A DNA stretch of 55,191 bases from an uncultured Prevotellaceae bacterium (GCA_947165675.1 CAMVBJ010000022.1:1-55191); one strand, 5' to 3'; counted from the first letter of the stretch, positions 1 through 9,826 are shown. Notes: a model not told the origin generated them from the letters alone. Translations and numbers: made by a program.

Positions 1-137
1 CCGCCACGACCGAGAAGACCTACACCACGGGCCTGTACTACTTCAATCCCGAGGATGGTAAGGTCTATAACTTCAATGGCAACAAGGACAAGATCCTGGG
101 CGTGTGCATCAACCCGCGCAAGACCAACCTGTTTTAG
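1..137 (+). CDS. 3' end of an unidentified protein (partial)
   Basis: An open frame runs from the window edge to a TAG at 135-137 and encodes the last 44 residues of a protein ending in NPRKTNLF. The fragment is rich in Tyr, Asn and Asp (GLYYFNPEDGKVYNFNGN), which suits a beta-rich extracytoplasmic domain, but no family is recognisable. It has no dockerin, unlike most of its downstream neighbours. The next gene starts 63 nt later on the same strand with no obvious terminator between them, so co-transcription is possible. Confidence 0.55.
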   Translation, partial: ATTEKTYTTGLYYFNPEDGKVYNFNGNKDKILGVCINPRKTNLF

Positions 138-200
138 CCGATAGTTCCAGCCCTAACAGTTGGCGTCCGTCAACACAGGTCTAATGACAGATAACTACTG

Positions 201-2765
201 ATGAAAAGAAGAATCCTCTTAATAGCGATGCTGGCGGCGTTTGCCGCCAGTTTTGCCATAGCAGACGACGGTGCTCCCAAGCGCGAGCAGAGAGGCATGT
301 GGATTACGGCCTACCTTAACGACTGGCCCAGCGGAGCCATTACAGAGCGTAACACGCCCACCATGCAAAATGCCTGTCGCAAGATGCTCGACACCCTGCG
401 TGTCAACCACATCAATGCGGTCTATTATCACGTCAGGGCAATGTGTGACGCAATGTACAACTCGGCCTACGAGCCGTGGTCAAGCTATGTGTCGGGCACC
501 CGTGGAGTGGCTCCCGCTTTCGACCCACTGGAGTATATGGTTGAAGAGGCCCACAAGCGCGGAATCGAGGTCTATGCTTGGGTCAACCCCTATCGCTATG
601 GTCACGGCGACAACAAGTGGGGCCAGAGTGAACGTGACTACATCTACACTCATCCCGAATGGCTACTCACCACCAGTTATGAGACGGTGCTTAACCCTGG
701 AATACCCGAAGTGCGTCAGCGCGTGGTCGATGTGTGCAAGGACATTTTGATCAAGTATGATGTGGATGGACTCGTTTTTGACGACTATTTCTATAATCAA
801 GACAATCCGTCGTTCTCGCTCGATGCCGACCTGTATAATGCCTATCGAATGAGCGGTGGCACGATGAGTCAGGGCGACTGGCGGCGCGAGAATGTCAATC
901 AGATGGTCAAGGATGTGAACGATATGGTCAAGCAGGTCAAGCCTTGGGTGCGATTTGGCATCGGTCCTGCTGGCGTGGCTTGCAGTAGTCAGGCTGTGGC
1001 CGACCAGTATGGCGTAGAGCCCAGCCCTGGCAGTGACTGGCAGTATAATCAGATCTATAGTGATCCCATGGCGTGGGTGACCCGTGGTACCATCGATTTC
1101 CTGGCGCCACAGGTCTATTGGAAGACAACGGGCACCTTTACTGGAGTGACCACATGGTGGGGCAAAATTGCCGCCCGCTTCAACCGCCACGTCTATATCA
1201 GCCAGTGGGTCCCTGACGAGGAGGGCTGGACACTCGACGAGTTTGTCAAGCAAGGGCATGTCATGCGTGATGCAATGGCTGCTGGCGGCAACCCGGGCAT
1301 GGTCTATTTCCGCTACGGCACGTGGCGCAACAAGAAAGAAGTCATCAACGGCAAGGTGCAGCAGTTGCGCACGTGGCTCAAGGACAACCTCTATCCGACG
1401 GTAGCCCTCAACCCAGCTCCGGCATGGCTTAAACCTGACCAGACTTATACCACAGTGACTGGCCTCACCTATAGCGATGGCACACTCACGTGGGATAGCA
1501 TTCCCAATGTGCGCTATGTCGTGTATGCTATCCCAGATAGTGTCGATGACCAGGACTTTACCTGTCAAGCGAAATATATCGACGGTATTAGCTATTGGTC
1601 AAGTTATAGCTTGCCTGTAGCAAAGTGTGAGGGCTATCGCTATGCAGTGGCAATTCTTGACCGCTGGGAAAACGAGTATGCCCCTGTGATGCCTGGTGTG
1701 GTTCCCACTCAGGCGGCGCAACCTGAACTTCTTTATCCCGAAGAAGGCGCCGAGGTTTCTGAACTCTCGTTCCTGCAATGGCGGGGCGAGACTGCCAACT
1801 ATGTGGTACAGGTCTATGCCGACTCCTTGATGGACTCTCTTGTGGCCCAAGTAGAGGTGGATTCGATGAGTTGCCCCTTACCGTGCATTCATGGTCTTAC
1901 TGAGGGCACTTACTGGTGGCGTGTAATAGCGCGAGGACTCAATCAGTGGGACAGTGCCAGTGAACTGCGCTGCTTCACGTTAGGGCAGATGCATATTACT
2001 GTGCCTGCCAATGGCGCAGTATCGACTCCCTTGAATCCACTCATATCGTGGACTGCGGGTGCAGCAGGTACAACCTATGTGCTGGAACTCTCCACGTCGG
2101 TCAATATGACCAGTCCTGACTCCGTTTGCCTGGATGAGGCGCAATGGCAGGTACCTAAGTACAGGCTGTCAGGTGCGACGACCTATTATATCAGGGTCAG
2201 CGCTACCTATGGCAACATTACCGTTACCACCCCGGTCTCGTCATTCACTACTGTTGAGGTCATTCCGCAGGTGCCAGAGTATATCCGTCCAGCAGAAAGC
2301 GATGAGGTGCTCAATTCGACTGATGTCGTGCGGTTTGCCCCTGTCGAGGGCGTTCAGTCACTCAGGGTTCAGATCAGTAACAGTGAGACCTTCCCTGCAC
2401 GCACTACTTATAACGGTATCCTTGAGGGTGGTGTTTTTGAAACGCCTCAACTGGGTGATATCAAGGGCGCAGGTAAGCTGAGTGATGGCAAGACTTACTA
2501 CGTGCGTGCACGCTTTGCTTATCGCACGTTGGCGACCGGAACCACTGTGCAGTACTCCGATTATTGCGATGTCCGCACCTTTGTCTATCATGAGGTCACG
2601 CGTGGCGATGTGAACAGCGATGGCGAAATCAATATTGCCGATGTCAATGCCCTCATTGATATTATCTTGAACGGAACTGCTGGTGATGCCCGTAGCGACG
2701 TTAATGGCGATGGTGAAAGCAATATAGCCGACATCAATGCCGTGATCGACATGATTCTCACGTGA
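201..2765 (+). CDS. Secreted GHL10-family glycoside hydrolase with C-terminal dockerin pair
   Basis: This 854-residue protein has a signal peptide (about residues 1-21, ending SFAIA). Residues about 29-385 match the glycosyl hydrolase-like 10 family (PF02638): REQRGMWITAYLNDWPSG at the start, WVNPYRYG, and the DGLVFDDYFY motif at 189-197 with the acidic pair D194-D195. Family members are TIM-barrel hydrolases thought to act on polysaccharide or peptidoglycan-type substrates; the substrate here is unknown. Residues about 400-790 form several Fn3-like beta modules. Residues 801-854 are two dockerin-like calcium loops (GDVNSDGEINIADVNALID and DVNGDGESNIADINAVID). The ATG at 201 is followed directly by the signal sequence. 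It opens a block of secreted proteins. Confidence 0.88.
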   Translation: MKRRILLIAMLAAFAASFAIADDGAPKREQRGMWITAYLNDWPSGAITERNTPTMQNACRKMLDTLRVNHINAVYYHVRAMCDAMYNSAYEPWSSYVSGTRGVAPAFDPLEYMVEEAHKRGIEVYAWVNPYRYGHGDNKWGQSERDYIYTHPEWLLTTSYETVLNPGIPEVRQRVVDVCKDILIKYDVDGLVFDDYFYNQDNPSFSLDADLYNAYRMSGGTMSQGDWRRENVNQMVKDVNDMVKQVKPWVRFGIGPAGVACSSQAVADQYGVEPSPGSDWQYNQIYSDPMAWVTRGTIDFLAPQVYWKTTGTFTGVTTWWGKIAARFNRHVYISQWVPDEEGWTLDEFVKQGHVMRDAMAAGGNPGMVYFRYGTWRNKKEVINGKVQQLRTWLKDNLYPTVALNPAPAWLKPDQTYTTVTGLTYSDGTLTWDSIPNVRYVVYAIPDSVDDQDFTCQAKYIDGISYWSSYSLPVAKCEGYRYAVAILDRWENEYAPVMPGVVPTQAAQPELLYPEEGAEVSELSFLQWRGETANYVVQVYADSLMDSLVAQVEVDSMSCPLPCIHGLTEGTYWWRVIARGLNQWDSASELRCFTLGQMHITVPANGAVSTPLNPLISWTAGAAGTTYVLELSTSVNMTSPDSVCLDEAQWQVPKYRLSGATTYYIRVSATYGNITVTTPVSSFTTVEVIPQVPEYIRPAESDEVLNSTDVVRFAPVEGVQSLRVQISNSETFPARTTYNGILEGGVFETPQLGDIKGAGKLSDGKTYYVRARFAYRTLATGTTVQYSDYCDVRTFVYHEVTRGDVNSDGEINIADVNALIDIILNGTAGDARSDVNGDGESNIADINAVIDMILT

Positions 2766-2810
2766 TCAAGGCATGAAACGATAACAATTGGCCACTAATT
2801 CGTTTATTAT

Positions 2811-2841
2811 TTTGAGAATTGGTGGCCATTTTGTAATTTTG
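2811..2841 (+). promoter_or_regulatory. Bacteroidetes promoter for the CotH-like gene
   Basis: TTTG at 2811-2814 and TAATTTTG at 2834-2841 are 19 nt apart, the standard -33/-7 arrangement. Transcription would begin about 4-6 nt after 2841, which leaves almost no leader before the ATG at 2851. The promoter lies inside the longer upstream frame extension and so rules out an earlier start. Confidence 0.75.
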
Positions 2842-2850
2842 CATCCGTTG

Positions 2851-4269
2851 ATGGAACGTTTTACCCTCATAGTGCTGTCTTGCTTGATCTTGCTTGCCTC
2901 TGTGGCTTGCAAGCGTGAACCCGTCAATTTCCCGCCCGACAATACCGATGTTGTGCTCACCGCAACCAATCTGCCCATCGTCTGGATTGATGTGAAAGGG
3001 CGTAAGATTGACCGTTACAAGCGTGTTGAGGCCCGTGTCAAGATTATCGACAACGGTAACAATCAGCTCAACTATGCCGACACTGTCGCTCATCCTGGCC
3101 AGCGCATCAACTATGAAGGCTATGTCGCTTTGCGGTATCGTGGCAACTCCACCTATAATGACAGTCCCAAGAAGCCTTACTCGTTCCGCACCCTGGACGG
3201 CCGCATTAAGTATGCTTCTAAGAAGAAGGTCAAAATCTTGGGTATGGGCAAGGATGACAACTGGGCATTGCTGGCGCCTTACAGCGACAAGAGCATGATG
3301 CGCAATCTGCTCGCCTTTGAACTGGCTCGTTCCTGGATGGAATATACGCCGCGGGGTCGCTATTGCGAGGTGTTCCTTGATGGTACTTACTACGGTGTGT
3401 ATATCCTGTGCGAACTCGTTACCAAGGGAAAAGACCGTCTTAATCTCAACCGGCCTCGTAAAACGGGTGATGCTCTCACGGGCGACTATCTGGTCGAGGT
3501 GGACTATGATGACAATGTGCATTATCTCTCCAAGTATCATCCCCTCGACAGCAATGGCAATGTCTTGACCGACAAGTTTATCCACTTCCAGTACAAGTCT
3601 CCCGATATTGATGACTTGAAATCGGCACAACTTAGGTACATTAACCATCGAATTGACCAGATGGAGGCTGCCTTTGCTTCCCCCGAATATGATGACCCTG
3701 TCAAGGGTTACCAGCAGTATATCGACGTGATGTCGTTTATCGACTACCAGCTGGCGATGGAATTGGGACACAACATTGACGCCTACCGTAAGAGCTGTAA
3801 GCTGTACAAGCGCCGGGACGGTATTGACGGGCGATTTAAGACGGTGATTTGGGATATGAACTTGGCTTATGGCAACTGTAACCTGCATGAGGGCTGGCGC
3901 ACCGATGGCTGGGTATATGAGTGCAATGACCGCTTGTATGCCGCAGGCGAGGATTACTTGATACCCTTCTGGTGGGCGCGCCTCAATAGCGACGAGAACT
4001 ACCGGTTAATGCTGCGTGAGCGCTGGGCACAGTACCGCAACAGCAATCTGACCGAGCAGAATGTCATGGCTGTTATCGACTCGTTAGCCCGTCAGTTGAC
4101 AGTTCAGAATGCCATTGACCGCAACAGTCAGGCTTGGCCCCGGTGGGGTGTAAAAGTCTGGCCCAACTATTATGTTTCCAAGGACTTTAATGACGAAGTG
4201 TCTCATCTCAAGCAATGGCTGCGTGAGCGCATCGCATGGATGGATAGGGCTTTAGGCTATAGTTTTTAG
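2851..4269 (+). CDS. CotH kinase-family lipoprotein
   Basis: The 472-residue product starts with a lipoprotein-type signal (hydrophobic stretch to ASVAC, Cys20), so it is probably membrane anchored. The body matches the CotH family (PF08757): YRGNSTYNDSPKKPYSFR, then KILGMGKDDNWALLAPYSDKS, a conserved MRNLLAFELA block, and VIWDMNLAYGN, which resembles the kinase-type metal-binding segment. CotH in Bacillus is a spore-coat protein kinase; the role of the Bacteroidetes members is not established. The open frame extends upstream, but the promoter at 2834-2841 makes the ATG at 2851 the supported start. It lies between two dockerin proteins yet has no dockerin itself, consistent with lipid anchoring as its means of retention. 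Confidence 0.85.
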   Translation: MERFTLIVLSCLILLASVACKREPVNFPPDNTDVVLTATNLPIVWIDVKGRKIDRYKRVEARVKIIDNGNNQLNYADTVAHPGQRINYEGYVALRYRGNSTYNDSPKKPYSFRTLDGRIKYASKKKVKILGMGKDDNWALLAPYSDKSMMRNLLAFELARSWMEYTPRGRYCEVFLDGTYYGVYILCELVTKGKDRLNLNRPRKTGDALTGDYLVEVDYDDNVHYLSKYHPLDSNGNVLTDKFIHFQYKSPDIDDLKSAQLRYINHRIDQMEAAFASPEYDDPVKGYQQYIDVMSFIDYQLAMELGHNIDAYRKSCKLYKRRDGIDGRFKTVIWDMNLAYGNCNLHEGWRTDGWVYECNDRLYAAGEDYLIPFWWARLNSDENYRLMLRERWAQYRNSNLTEQNVMAVIDSLARQLTVQNAIDRNSQAWPRWGVKVWPNYYVSKDFNDEVSHLKQWLRERIAWMDRALGYSF

Positions 4270-4353
4270 TTGTTAGTTATCGCACCCTCAAACTTCTCAC
4301 TCCTAACTTAATGCCCATAAAGTCCTTAAAGACTTTAAAATCAAGAAAAAGAT

Positions 4354-4384
4354 TTTGAAAGTAAAACTTTTTTTTGTTACTTTG
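4354..4384 (+). promoter_or_regulatory. Probable promoter for the first paralogue gene
   Basis: TTTG at 4354-4357 is followed after 20 nt by TACTTTG at 4378-4384, one base shorter than the usual TAnnTTTG. It gives a leader of about 55 nt before the ATG at 4445. The surrounding 170 nt after the CotH gene are AT-rich and hold nothing else recognisable. Confidence 0.5.
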
Positions 4385-4444
4385 CTTTGTTAAAGGTTAG
4401 CAAGGAATATAAATTTAAGATATAATATTAATAACCAACTGATT

Positions 4445-5830
4445 ATGAAAAAAACTTTACTTCTTATGTTCATGATCGCATCTGCCACTGCCGCTGCTTG
4501 GGGAGTGACCGATGGCGTGAAGTATGAACCGGTGAACGACATCAAGATCGTGAACCTGTGGATCCAGGATCGAGCCCATACGCCCGAGGTGTGGTCCAGC
4601 AAGCCCTACTGTAACACGAGTGCCCGCACGTCGGTCATGACGGGCGGCTACATCTACATCTCCCGCACCAATGCCAACACGGTTATCCAGGGTACCGACA
4701 CACTGGCCCAGAGTGTCGTTTACAAGCTCAATGCCCTCAATGGCGAGATGGTCAAGGAATTGCCCTTGACGCTGGATGGCGCCATCTATGGCAACACGAC
4801 CTTGAATGCCAACACAGTCGGTGTGGACAACTTCGGCCACCTGTTCATTTCCCCTTACACCAGTGAACTGGCTACCGAGCAGCCGGTTTACCTCTTGAAT
4901 GACGAGACGGGCGAGCTGACGCTGGTGGCAACGCTTGACAAGGGTGATGCTCTGTCGCGTTGTGACTACATTGATGTGATGGGCGACCTCACGCGCGAAC
5001 AGGCCGAGTGCAACATTATGACGGTAGGTGCCAGCACCGAGCTGCTCTACCGCTGGCATGCCGACCAGGGTGATGACTTTGAGGGAGGCTTTGAGGGCGA
5101 CCCCTATCTGGCCATTCTTGATTTTTATCCCGAGACTGTCACTAATTGGGGTTTTGCTCCTGTGGTGAAGATGATTCTGGACGAGGACGAGGACAACCGT
5201 TACAGTGGCAACCTGTTCTATGTTGACGGGTTCACTACGGCACCCATCATGTATGACGTGACTGGTACGCTGGTGGATAATTTTGAGAACGTGGATCCCA
5301 CCTTCTGGCCCATGGACGTGGGTGCCAACGGCGTCTGTGAGTTTACCCTTGAGGGACGCAGCTTTATCGTGTATGTAACAGCACAATATACAGGCGTTGA
5401 CGAGGCAACCATGATCAACAAGGCTTGCCAGGTCAACATCTGCGAGCTGGGCGAGGGTCCTGCACTCGCTGGTATGCAGCGCTACTGGATGGTTCCCGAC
5501 GAGTTGGGTGCGGTGAGCGACGGAGGCACACGCGTGCAGAGCATGAATATCGAGTATGGAACCGACAGTGAGGGCAATGAGGAAGTGACCCTCTACATCT
5601 ACAAGTGCTACAATGGCATGGCTGTTTACAAGATTGGCAAGAACGTGGGCGGTGAGCCTGCTGGCATTGCTGGTGACGTGAATGGCGATGGCGAGGTGAC
5701 TATTGCCGACGTTAATGCTGTGATCGACATGATCCTGGCTGGCAACCAGGGTAAGAATGGTGATGTGAACGGTGACGGTGAGGTAGGCATCGCCGATGCC
5801 AATGCCGTTATCGATATCATCCTGAAATAA
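4445..5830 (+). CDS. Secreted protein of unrecognised family with dockerin pair (paralogue 1)
   Basis: The 461-residue product has a signal peptide (about 1-20). I do not recognise the main domain (about 21-405). Its repeating short strands and closing MAVYKIGKN block suggest a beta-propeller-like fold, as inference only. It is homologous along its whole length to the next gene: both share EQAECNIMTV, an HADQG..EGGF.GDPY block, NRYSG..FY.D and CQ.NICELGEG. Residues 410-461 are a dockerin pair with intact calcium-loop residues in both repeats (GDVNGDGEVTIADVNAVID, GDVNGDGEVGIADANAVID). Two similar genes in tandem point to duplication. Confidence 0.82.
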   Translation: MKKTLLLMFMIASATAAAWGVTDGVKYEPVNDIKIVNLWIQDRAHTPEVWSSKPYCNTSARTSVMTGGYIYISRTNANTVIQGTDTLAQSVVYKLNALNGEMVKELPLTLDGAIYGNTTLNANTVGVDNFGHLFISPYTSELATEQPVYLLNDETGELTLVATLDKGDALSRCDYIDVMGDLTREQAECNIMTVGASTELLYRWHADQGDDFEGGFEGDPYLAILDFYPETVTNWGFAPVVKMILDEDEDNRYSGNLFYVDGFTTAPIMYDVTGTLVDNFENVDPTFWPMDVGANGVCEFTLEGRSFIVYVTAQYTGVDEATMINKACQVNICELGEGPALAGMQRYWMVPDELGAVSDGGTRVQSMNIEYGTDSEGNEEVTLYIYKCYNGMAVYKIGKNVGGEPAGIAGDVNGDGEVTIADVNAVIDMILAGNQGKNGDVNGDGEVGIADANAVIDIILK

Positions 5831-5854
5831 ATTTCCGATAAGTCTATAGTCTAT

Positions 5855-5902
5855 AGCCGCGGACTGCACGGAGTGAAAACCACGTCCGCGCCGCCCGCGG
5901 CT
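5855..5902. repeat. GC-rich nested inverted repeat between the two paralogues
   Basis: AGCCGCGGAC at 5855-5864 can pair with GTCCGCG at 5884-5890 or with CCGCGGCT at 5895-5902, giving two mutually exclusive stems. It is preceded by a short direct repeat (tctatag twice). No T-tract follows directly, so it is not a textbook terminator. It could be a processing or attenuation hairpin between 4445-5830 and 5946-7334. Confidence 0.5.
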
Positions 5903-5945
5903 CTTGTTACAAGCCAGTTAGTTGATTAATATAACCTCAATAGTG

Positions 5946-7334
5946 ATGAAAAAATCTGTATCTCTCTTATTATTTACCTTCATGACGGTGTTCAACCTCA
6001 TGGCAACAACCGATGGCCAGATCTACAACGAGGTCAATGGCATCAAGATTGTCAACCAGTGGATATTTGACCGGGTGCACAGTGGCACAGACTACACGAG
6101 TAGTGACATCTGCAACCAGCGAGCCCGCACGGCGACCATGGATCAGGGCGTCATCTATGTGGCGCGAAGCGAGGAGCGTGCAGTCATTGTCGGCAATGAC
6201 ACGATTTCTCAATCAGTAATCCATCGTTACTCGGCTGTTAATGGCAGCCCGTTGCCTGACCTGCCGTTGACCCTCGACGGAGCTCCTTATGGCCGTTTCC
6301 TGGGCGTGGCCAGCATTGGCAAGGACAGTTTCCACCATATCTGGGTGGCTCCGATGACAAGCACCGTGCAGCAGTACATTCCCGTCTATCTGGTGGATAC
6401 CCAGACGGGTGAACTCACCCTCGTGGTCGAGATGGACAAGGGTGATTCACCACAACGTACCGACTATCTTGATGTCATCGGCGACCTGACGCTCGAACAG
6501 GCCGAGTGCAACATCATGACGGTATCTGGCTCGACGGCTGACCCTGGTTTCCCGACACTATATCGCATGCACGCCGATCAAGGTGGTGAATGGGAAGGCG
6601 GCTTCGATGGCGACCCCTACATGGACATTATCAATTTTTATCCCGAGACCAAGACGGGCTTCTCGCTGGCACCTGTTATCAAGATGATTGAAGATGCCGA
6701 TGAGACGAACCGCTATAGTGGATCGATGTTTTATATTGACTGCTTTGATACGGCGCCTGTCATCTATGATTTGTCGGGCTCGGTCATCGACTCATTTGAG
6801 GAAACTGATCCTTCGTTATGGCCTCAATCACAGCCCAATGGTTGTATCGAGTTTAAACTGGATGGGCGCAACTTCTTTGTGTATGTCAATGCCGACATGA
6901 ATGGCAGTGGTCACGGTTGCCAGGCCAATATCTGTGAGTTGGGTGAAGGGTTGTCGCTGGGTGGCATGACCAAGTACTGGACAATTCCTGCCGACAGCCT
7001 GGGCAAGGTCAATGACAGTGGCTTGCGTGTTCACTGCTTTGCTGTGGACTATGGTGTTGACAGCGAGGGCTACGAGGAAGTGACCCTGTTAACTTTCAAG
7101 GCCTACAATGGTATGGCCGTTTACAAGATTGGTCGCAATGTGGGCGGTGCTGAACCTCAGCCTGGTGTGCCTGGCGACGTGAATGGTGACAACGAAGTGA
7201 GCATTGCCGATGTCAATGCGGTAATCGATATGATTCTGCAAGGTGTTCAGGACTTGTTAGGCGATGTGAATGGTGATGGCGAGGTGGGCATTGCCGACGT
7301 TAACGCCGTCATTGACATTATCTTGCAATCATGA
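5946..7334 (+). CDS. Secreted protein of unrecognised family with dockerin pair (paralogue 2)
   Basis: The 462-residue product is a full-length paralogue of the preceding gene, with the same order of conserved blocks and a signal peptide (MKKSVSLLLFTFMTVFNLMA). The ATG at 5946 is preferred over an in-frame start 24 nt upstream because it places the signal peptide at the N-terminus. Function is unknown. Residues 410-462 are two dockerin-like loops (GDVNGDNEVSIADVNAVID, GDVNGDGEVGIADVNAVID). The stop codon overlaps the start of the next gene (ATGA at 7331-7334), which implies translational coupling to the NAGPA-domain protein and a shared pathway. Confidence 0.82.
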   Translation: MKKSVSLLLFTFMTVFNLMATTDGQIYNEVNGIKIVNQWIFDRVHSGTDYTSSDICNQRARTATMDQGVIYVARSEERAVIVGNDTISQSVIHRYSAVNGSPLPDLPLTLDGAPYGRFLGVASIGKDSFHHIWVAPMTSTVQQYIPVYLVDTQTGELTLVVEMDKGDSPQRTDYLDVIGDLTLEQAECNIMTVSGSTADPGFPTLYRMHADQGGEWEGGFDGDPYMDIINFYPETKTGFSLAPVIKMIEDADETNRYSGSMFYIDCFDTAPVIYDLSGSVIDSFEETDPSLWPQSQPNGCIEFKLDGRNFFVYVNADMNGSGHGCQANICELGEGLSLGGMTKYWTIPADSLGKVNDSGLRVHCFAVDYGVDSEGYEEVTLLTFKAYNGMAVYKIGRNVGGAEPQPGVPGDVNGDNEVSIADVNAVIDMILQGVQDLLGDVNGDGEVGIADVNAVIDIILQS

Positions 7335-9703
7335 GAAGGTCGCTCCTGTTCGTATCACTGGTTGCCTTGTTGATGGGCACGGTCACTGGGTCAGCCCGTG
7401 ATCAGTGGACCATCGGCGACAAGGCCTATGACGTGGATACGCTCATCTTTCCGCATCTGGTTGGGCCTGGCGTGATTGCTGCTAAGTTTGACATTCCGGC
7501 GTTGCCACTCAAGGTGAGTGTGACCGAGATGGATTTAACCAACCCCTATATGGTGATGGAAACCTGCCTGGGTGCCGAGAAGTCGGTAGGAAGCGAAACT
7601 CCCGTCAATATGGCGACTCGCAATACACGTCCGGGGCATGAGGTGGTAGCTGCTGTCAATGGTGACTTTTTCATGACCTCACCCACCAACGAGGTGGGAC
7701 TGCCCTTGAGTGGCCAAGTGAGAGGTGGTGAACTGGTGCTCAGCAGCCACAATCGCGCGTGTTTCATGCTCGACGAAGAAAAGCGTCCTTACATGGACCG
7801 TTTGACCTTCACAGGCCAGGTAACCAGTGGTGGCACATCATTCCCACTCAACCTGGTGAACAGGATGCGCTATGCCTACGAGAATATTGCCACCAATCAA
7901 TCTATCTTGTTCACTCGTAGCTACGGTCCTGTGACCTATGATGCATCGACATCAGGCAAGATGCTGGTGCTCAAGCCTGTTGGGGCGCCTTTCCGTTGGA
8001 GGGCCAATGGCGTAGAACAATGTGTCATTGAGTCGATTGTTGATGCACAAGGCTCAATGACCATCCCCGATGGCAAGGCTATCCTGTGGCTCAAGGGTAC
8101 CTATGCCAACTATGCCGAGGACCTTAACGTGGGTGACGAATTGACCGTCAGCTTCAAGCTCACGCTCAACAACGGCCCTCAAGACGTCAATATCGATCAA
8201 CTCATCGGCGGTAGTAACCACATTATCATGCAGGATGGTCAGTTCATGGAAGACTGGGCAGAGCGTCATCCCCGCACCGCTATCGGTTTCAATGCCGATA
8301 GCACGCGTCTTTACTTTGTTGTCGTTGATGGACGTCACCTCACGTCGGTAGGCGTCACGCTCATGGAGATGATGGGCATTTTTCAGGCTTTGGGTGCTGT
8401 CAATGCTGTGAACCTGGATGGAGGTGGCTCCTCGTGCATGGTGGTCAATGATGAGGTCATCAACCATCCCAGCGATGGCTCAGTCCGTGCCGTGGGCAAT
8501 GGTTGTCTGCTGGTTTCGGTAGCACCCGAGGATGATGCCATCGGCATCGTCCGTTATGAGCCTCGTTGCTATAATCTGTCTATTTCGGCTACTACAAGTT
8601 TTGCCGTGTGGGGCTATAATCAATATGGGGTGCTCAAGACACGTGATCTGCAAGGCTGTACCTTCTCGTGTGACCCTTGGGTGGGAACGTTTGATGAGCA
8701 TGGCTACTTTCATGCCGTTTCCAGTCCCGCATCTGGTAACCTCTATGTGAACTACAATGGCATTACCGCCAGTCAACCTGTCACCATCAGGGAGGCGCAA
8801 TGGTCGCTGGTGAGCGACAGCGTGGTGATTGACCAATTCCACCCTTACGCCATTAACATCAACGGCGTGAGCGGATACGGGCTGGACAAGGTGGACCCTT
8901 CGGTAGTGGCGTGGACGTCGTCCGATGAGAGCGTCTGCGCCGTAGATGAACGAGGTATTATTACCGCTATTGCTGACGGGCGGACTTATGTCGGCTCAAC
9001 CCATCCACTGCTTGCCGATTCGTTGCTGGTGAGTGTCGAGAATCCCAAGAAGCGCATCTCCACCATTGAGAATGCCCCCATCGACCCAGAGACTTGGCAA
9101 GTGGCTCAGAGCGGTGGCAAGAATCGGGTGGTAACAGCTCTCGATAATGGCATGCAGATTGATTTCACAGGCGCCTCGTCACGCAATCCATACATCAAGA
9201 TTTCCAAGGCGGTGCGGTTATGGGGTTTGCCTGACACCCTGCGACTGAGGATGAACCCCGGCAACCTGCAACTCAAGTCGGTCAAAATCTTGCTGGAAAA
9301 CGGCTATGGCAAGCGCGTCACAGTGGAGTATCCTGTCGAGACAACAGGCGATGATGAAGTGAAGATAGATGTGCCCGTGACCGACATCTGTGACACAGTC
9401 GACTTGGGCCATTTCCCGCTGCATCTGGTCTATTACTACATTACCTATAATTCGCCTGTAGTGAATGAGGCTTACAGTCTGAAAATTCCTGGCATGGAAC
9501 TCGTCTATGATTGTATGCCACCGGATGGGCCACAACCGCTCAGGGGTGACGTGAATGGTGATGGCGAGGTGGGCATTGCTGATGTCAATGCCGTTATTGA
9601 CCTTGTCCTGACGGGCGGCTACTTGCCCGCTGCCGACGTCAATGCCGACAGCGAGGTGGGCATTGCCGACGTTAACGCCGTCATCGACCTGATCCTGTCC
9701 TGA
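7331..9703 (+). CDS. Secreted phosphodiester glycosidase (NAGPA domain) with dockerin pair
   Basis: The 790-residue product has a signal peptide (about 1-22). Residues about 95-400 match the phosphodiester glycosidase domain (PF09992), the family of mammalian N-acetylglucosamine-1-phosphodiester alpha-N-acetylglucosaminidase: VVAAVNGDFF near 103, RTAIGFNADSTRLYFVVVDGR, and NAVNLDGGGSSCMVV near 358. Family enzymes cleave sugar phosphodiesters. Bacterial substrates are mostly unproven; teichoic-type or phosphodiester-linked glycans are candidates. A bacterial Ig-like segment (WTSSDESVCAVDERGIITAIADG) follows at about 535, then another beta domain. The dockerin pair is at 739-790. It overlaps the upstream gene by 4 nt and so is probably translated with it. 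Confidence 0.87.
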   Translation: MRRSLLFVSLVALLMGTVTGSARDQWTIGDKAYDVDTLIFPHLVGPGVIAAKFDIPALPLKVSVTEMDLTNPYMVMETCLGAEKSVGSETPVNMATRNTRPGHEVVAAVNGDFFMTSPTNEVGLPLSGQVRGGELVLSSHNRACFMLDEEKRPYMDRLTFTGQVTSGGTSFPLNLVNRMRYAYENIATNQSILFTRSYGPVTYDASTSGKMLVLKPVGAPFRWRANGVEQCVIESIVDAQGSMTIPDGKAILWLKGTYANYAEDLNVGDELTVSFKLTLNNGPQDVNIDQLIGGSNHIIMQDGQFMEDWAERHPRTAIGFNADSTRLYFVVVDGRHLTSVGVTLMEMMGIFQALGAVNAVNLDGGGSSCMVVNDEVINHPSDGSVRAVGNGCLLVSVAPEDDAIGIVRYEPRCYNLSISATTSFAVWGYNQYGVLKTRDLQGCTFSCDPWVGTFDEHGYFHAVSSPASGNLYVNYNGITASQPVTIREAQWSLVSDSVVIDQFHPYAININGVSGYGLDKVDPSVVAWTSSDESVCAVDERGIITAIADGRTYVGSTHPLLADSLLVSVENPKKRISTIENAPIDPETWQVAQSGGKNRVVTALDNGMQIDFTGASSRNPYIKISKAVRLWGLPDTLRLRMNPGNLQLKSVKILLENGYGKRVTVEYPVETTGDDEVKIDVPVTDICDTVDLGHFPLHLVYYYITYNSPVVNEAYSLKIPGMELVYDCMPPDGPQPLRGDVNGDGEVGIADVNAVIDLVLTGGYLPAADVNADSEVGIADVNAVIDLILS

Positions 9704-9826
9704 CCTGATGCCTGGGTCATAACTTGAAAAGCCTGCCTGCTGCCCTGCCTGTTGACAGACGGGACATGCAGGCAGGGACTGTTACTGAAAAGTTGCAGAA
9801 ATGTTGCAGATGTCAGGAATCATCCA

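Noticed and set aside
663-1568. A 301-codon minus-strand frame inside the GHL10 gene
   Set aside because: It overlaps the conserved catalytic domain completely and has shadow-like composition.
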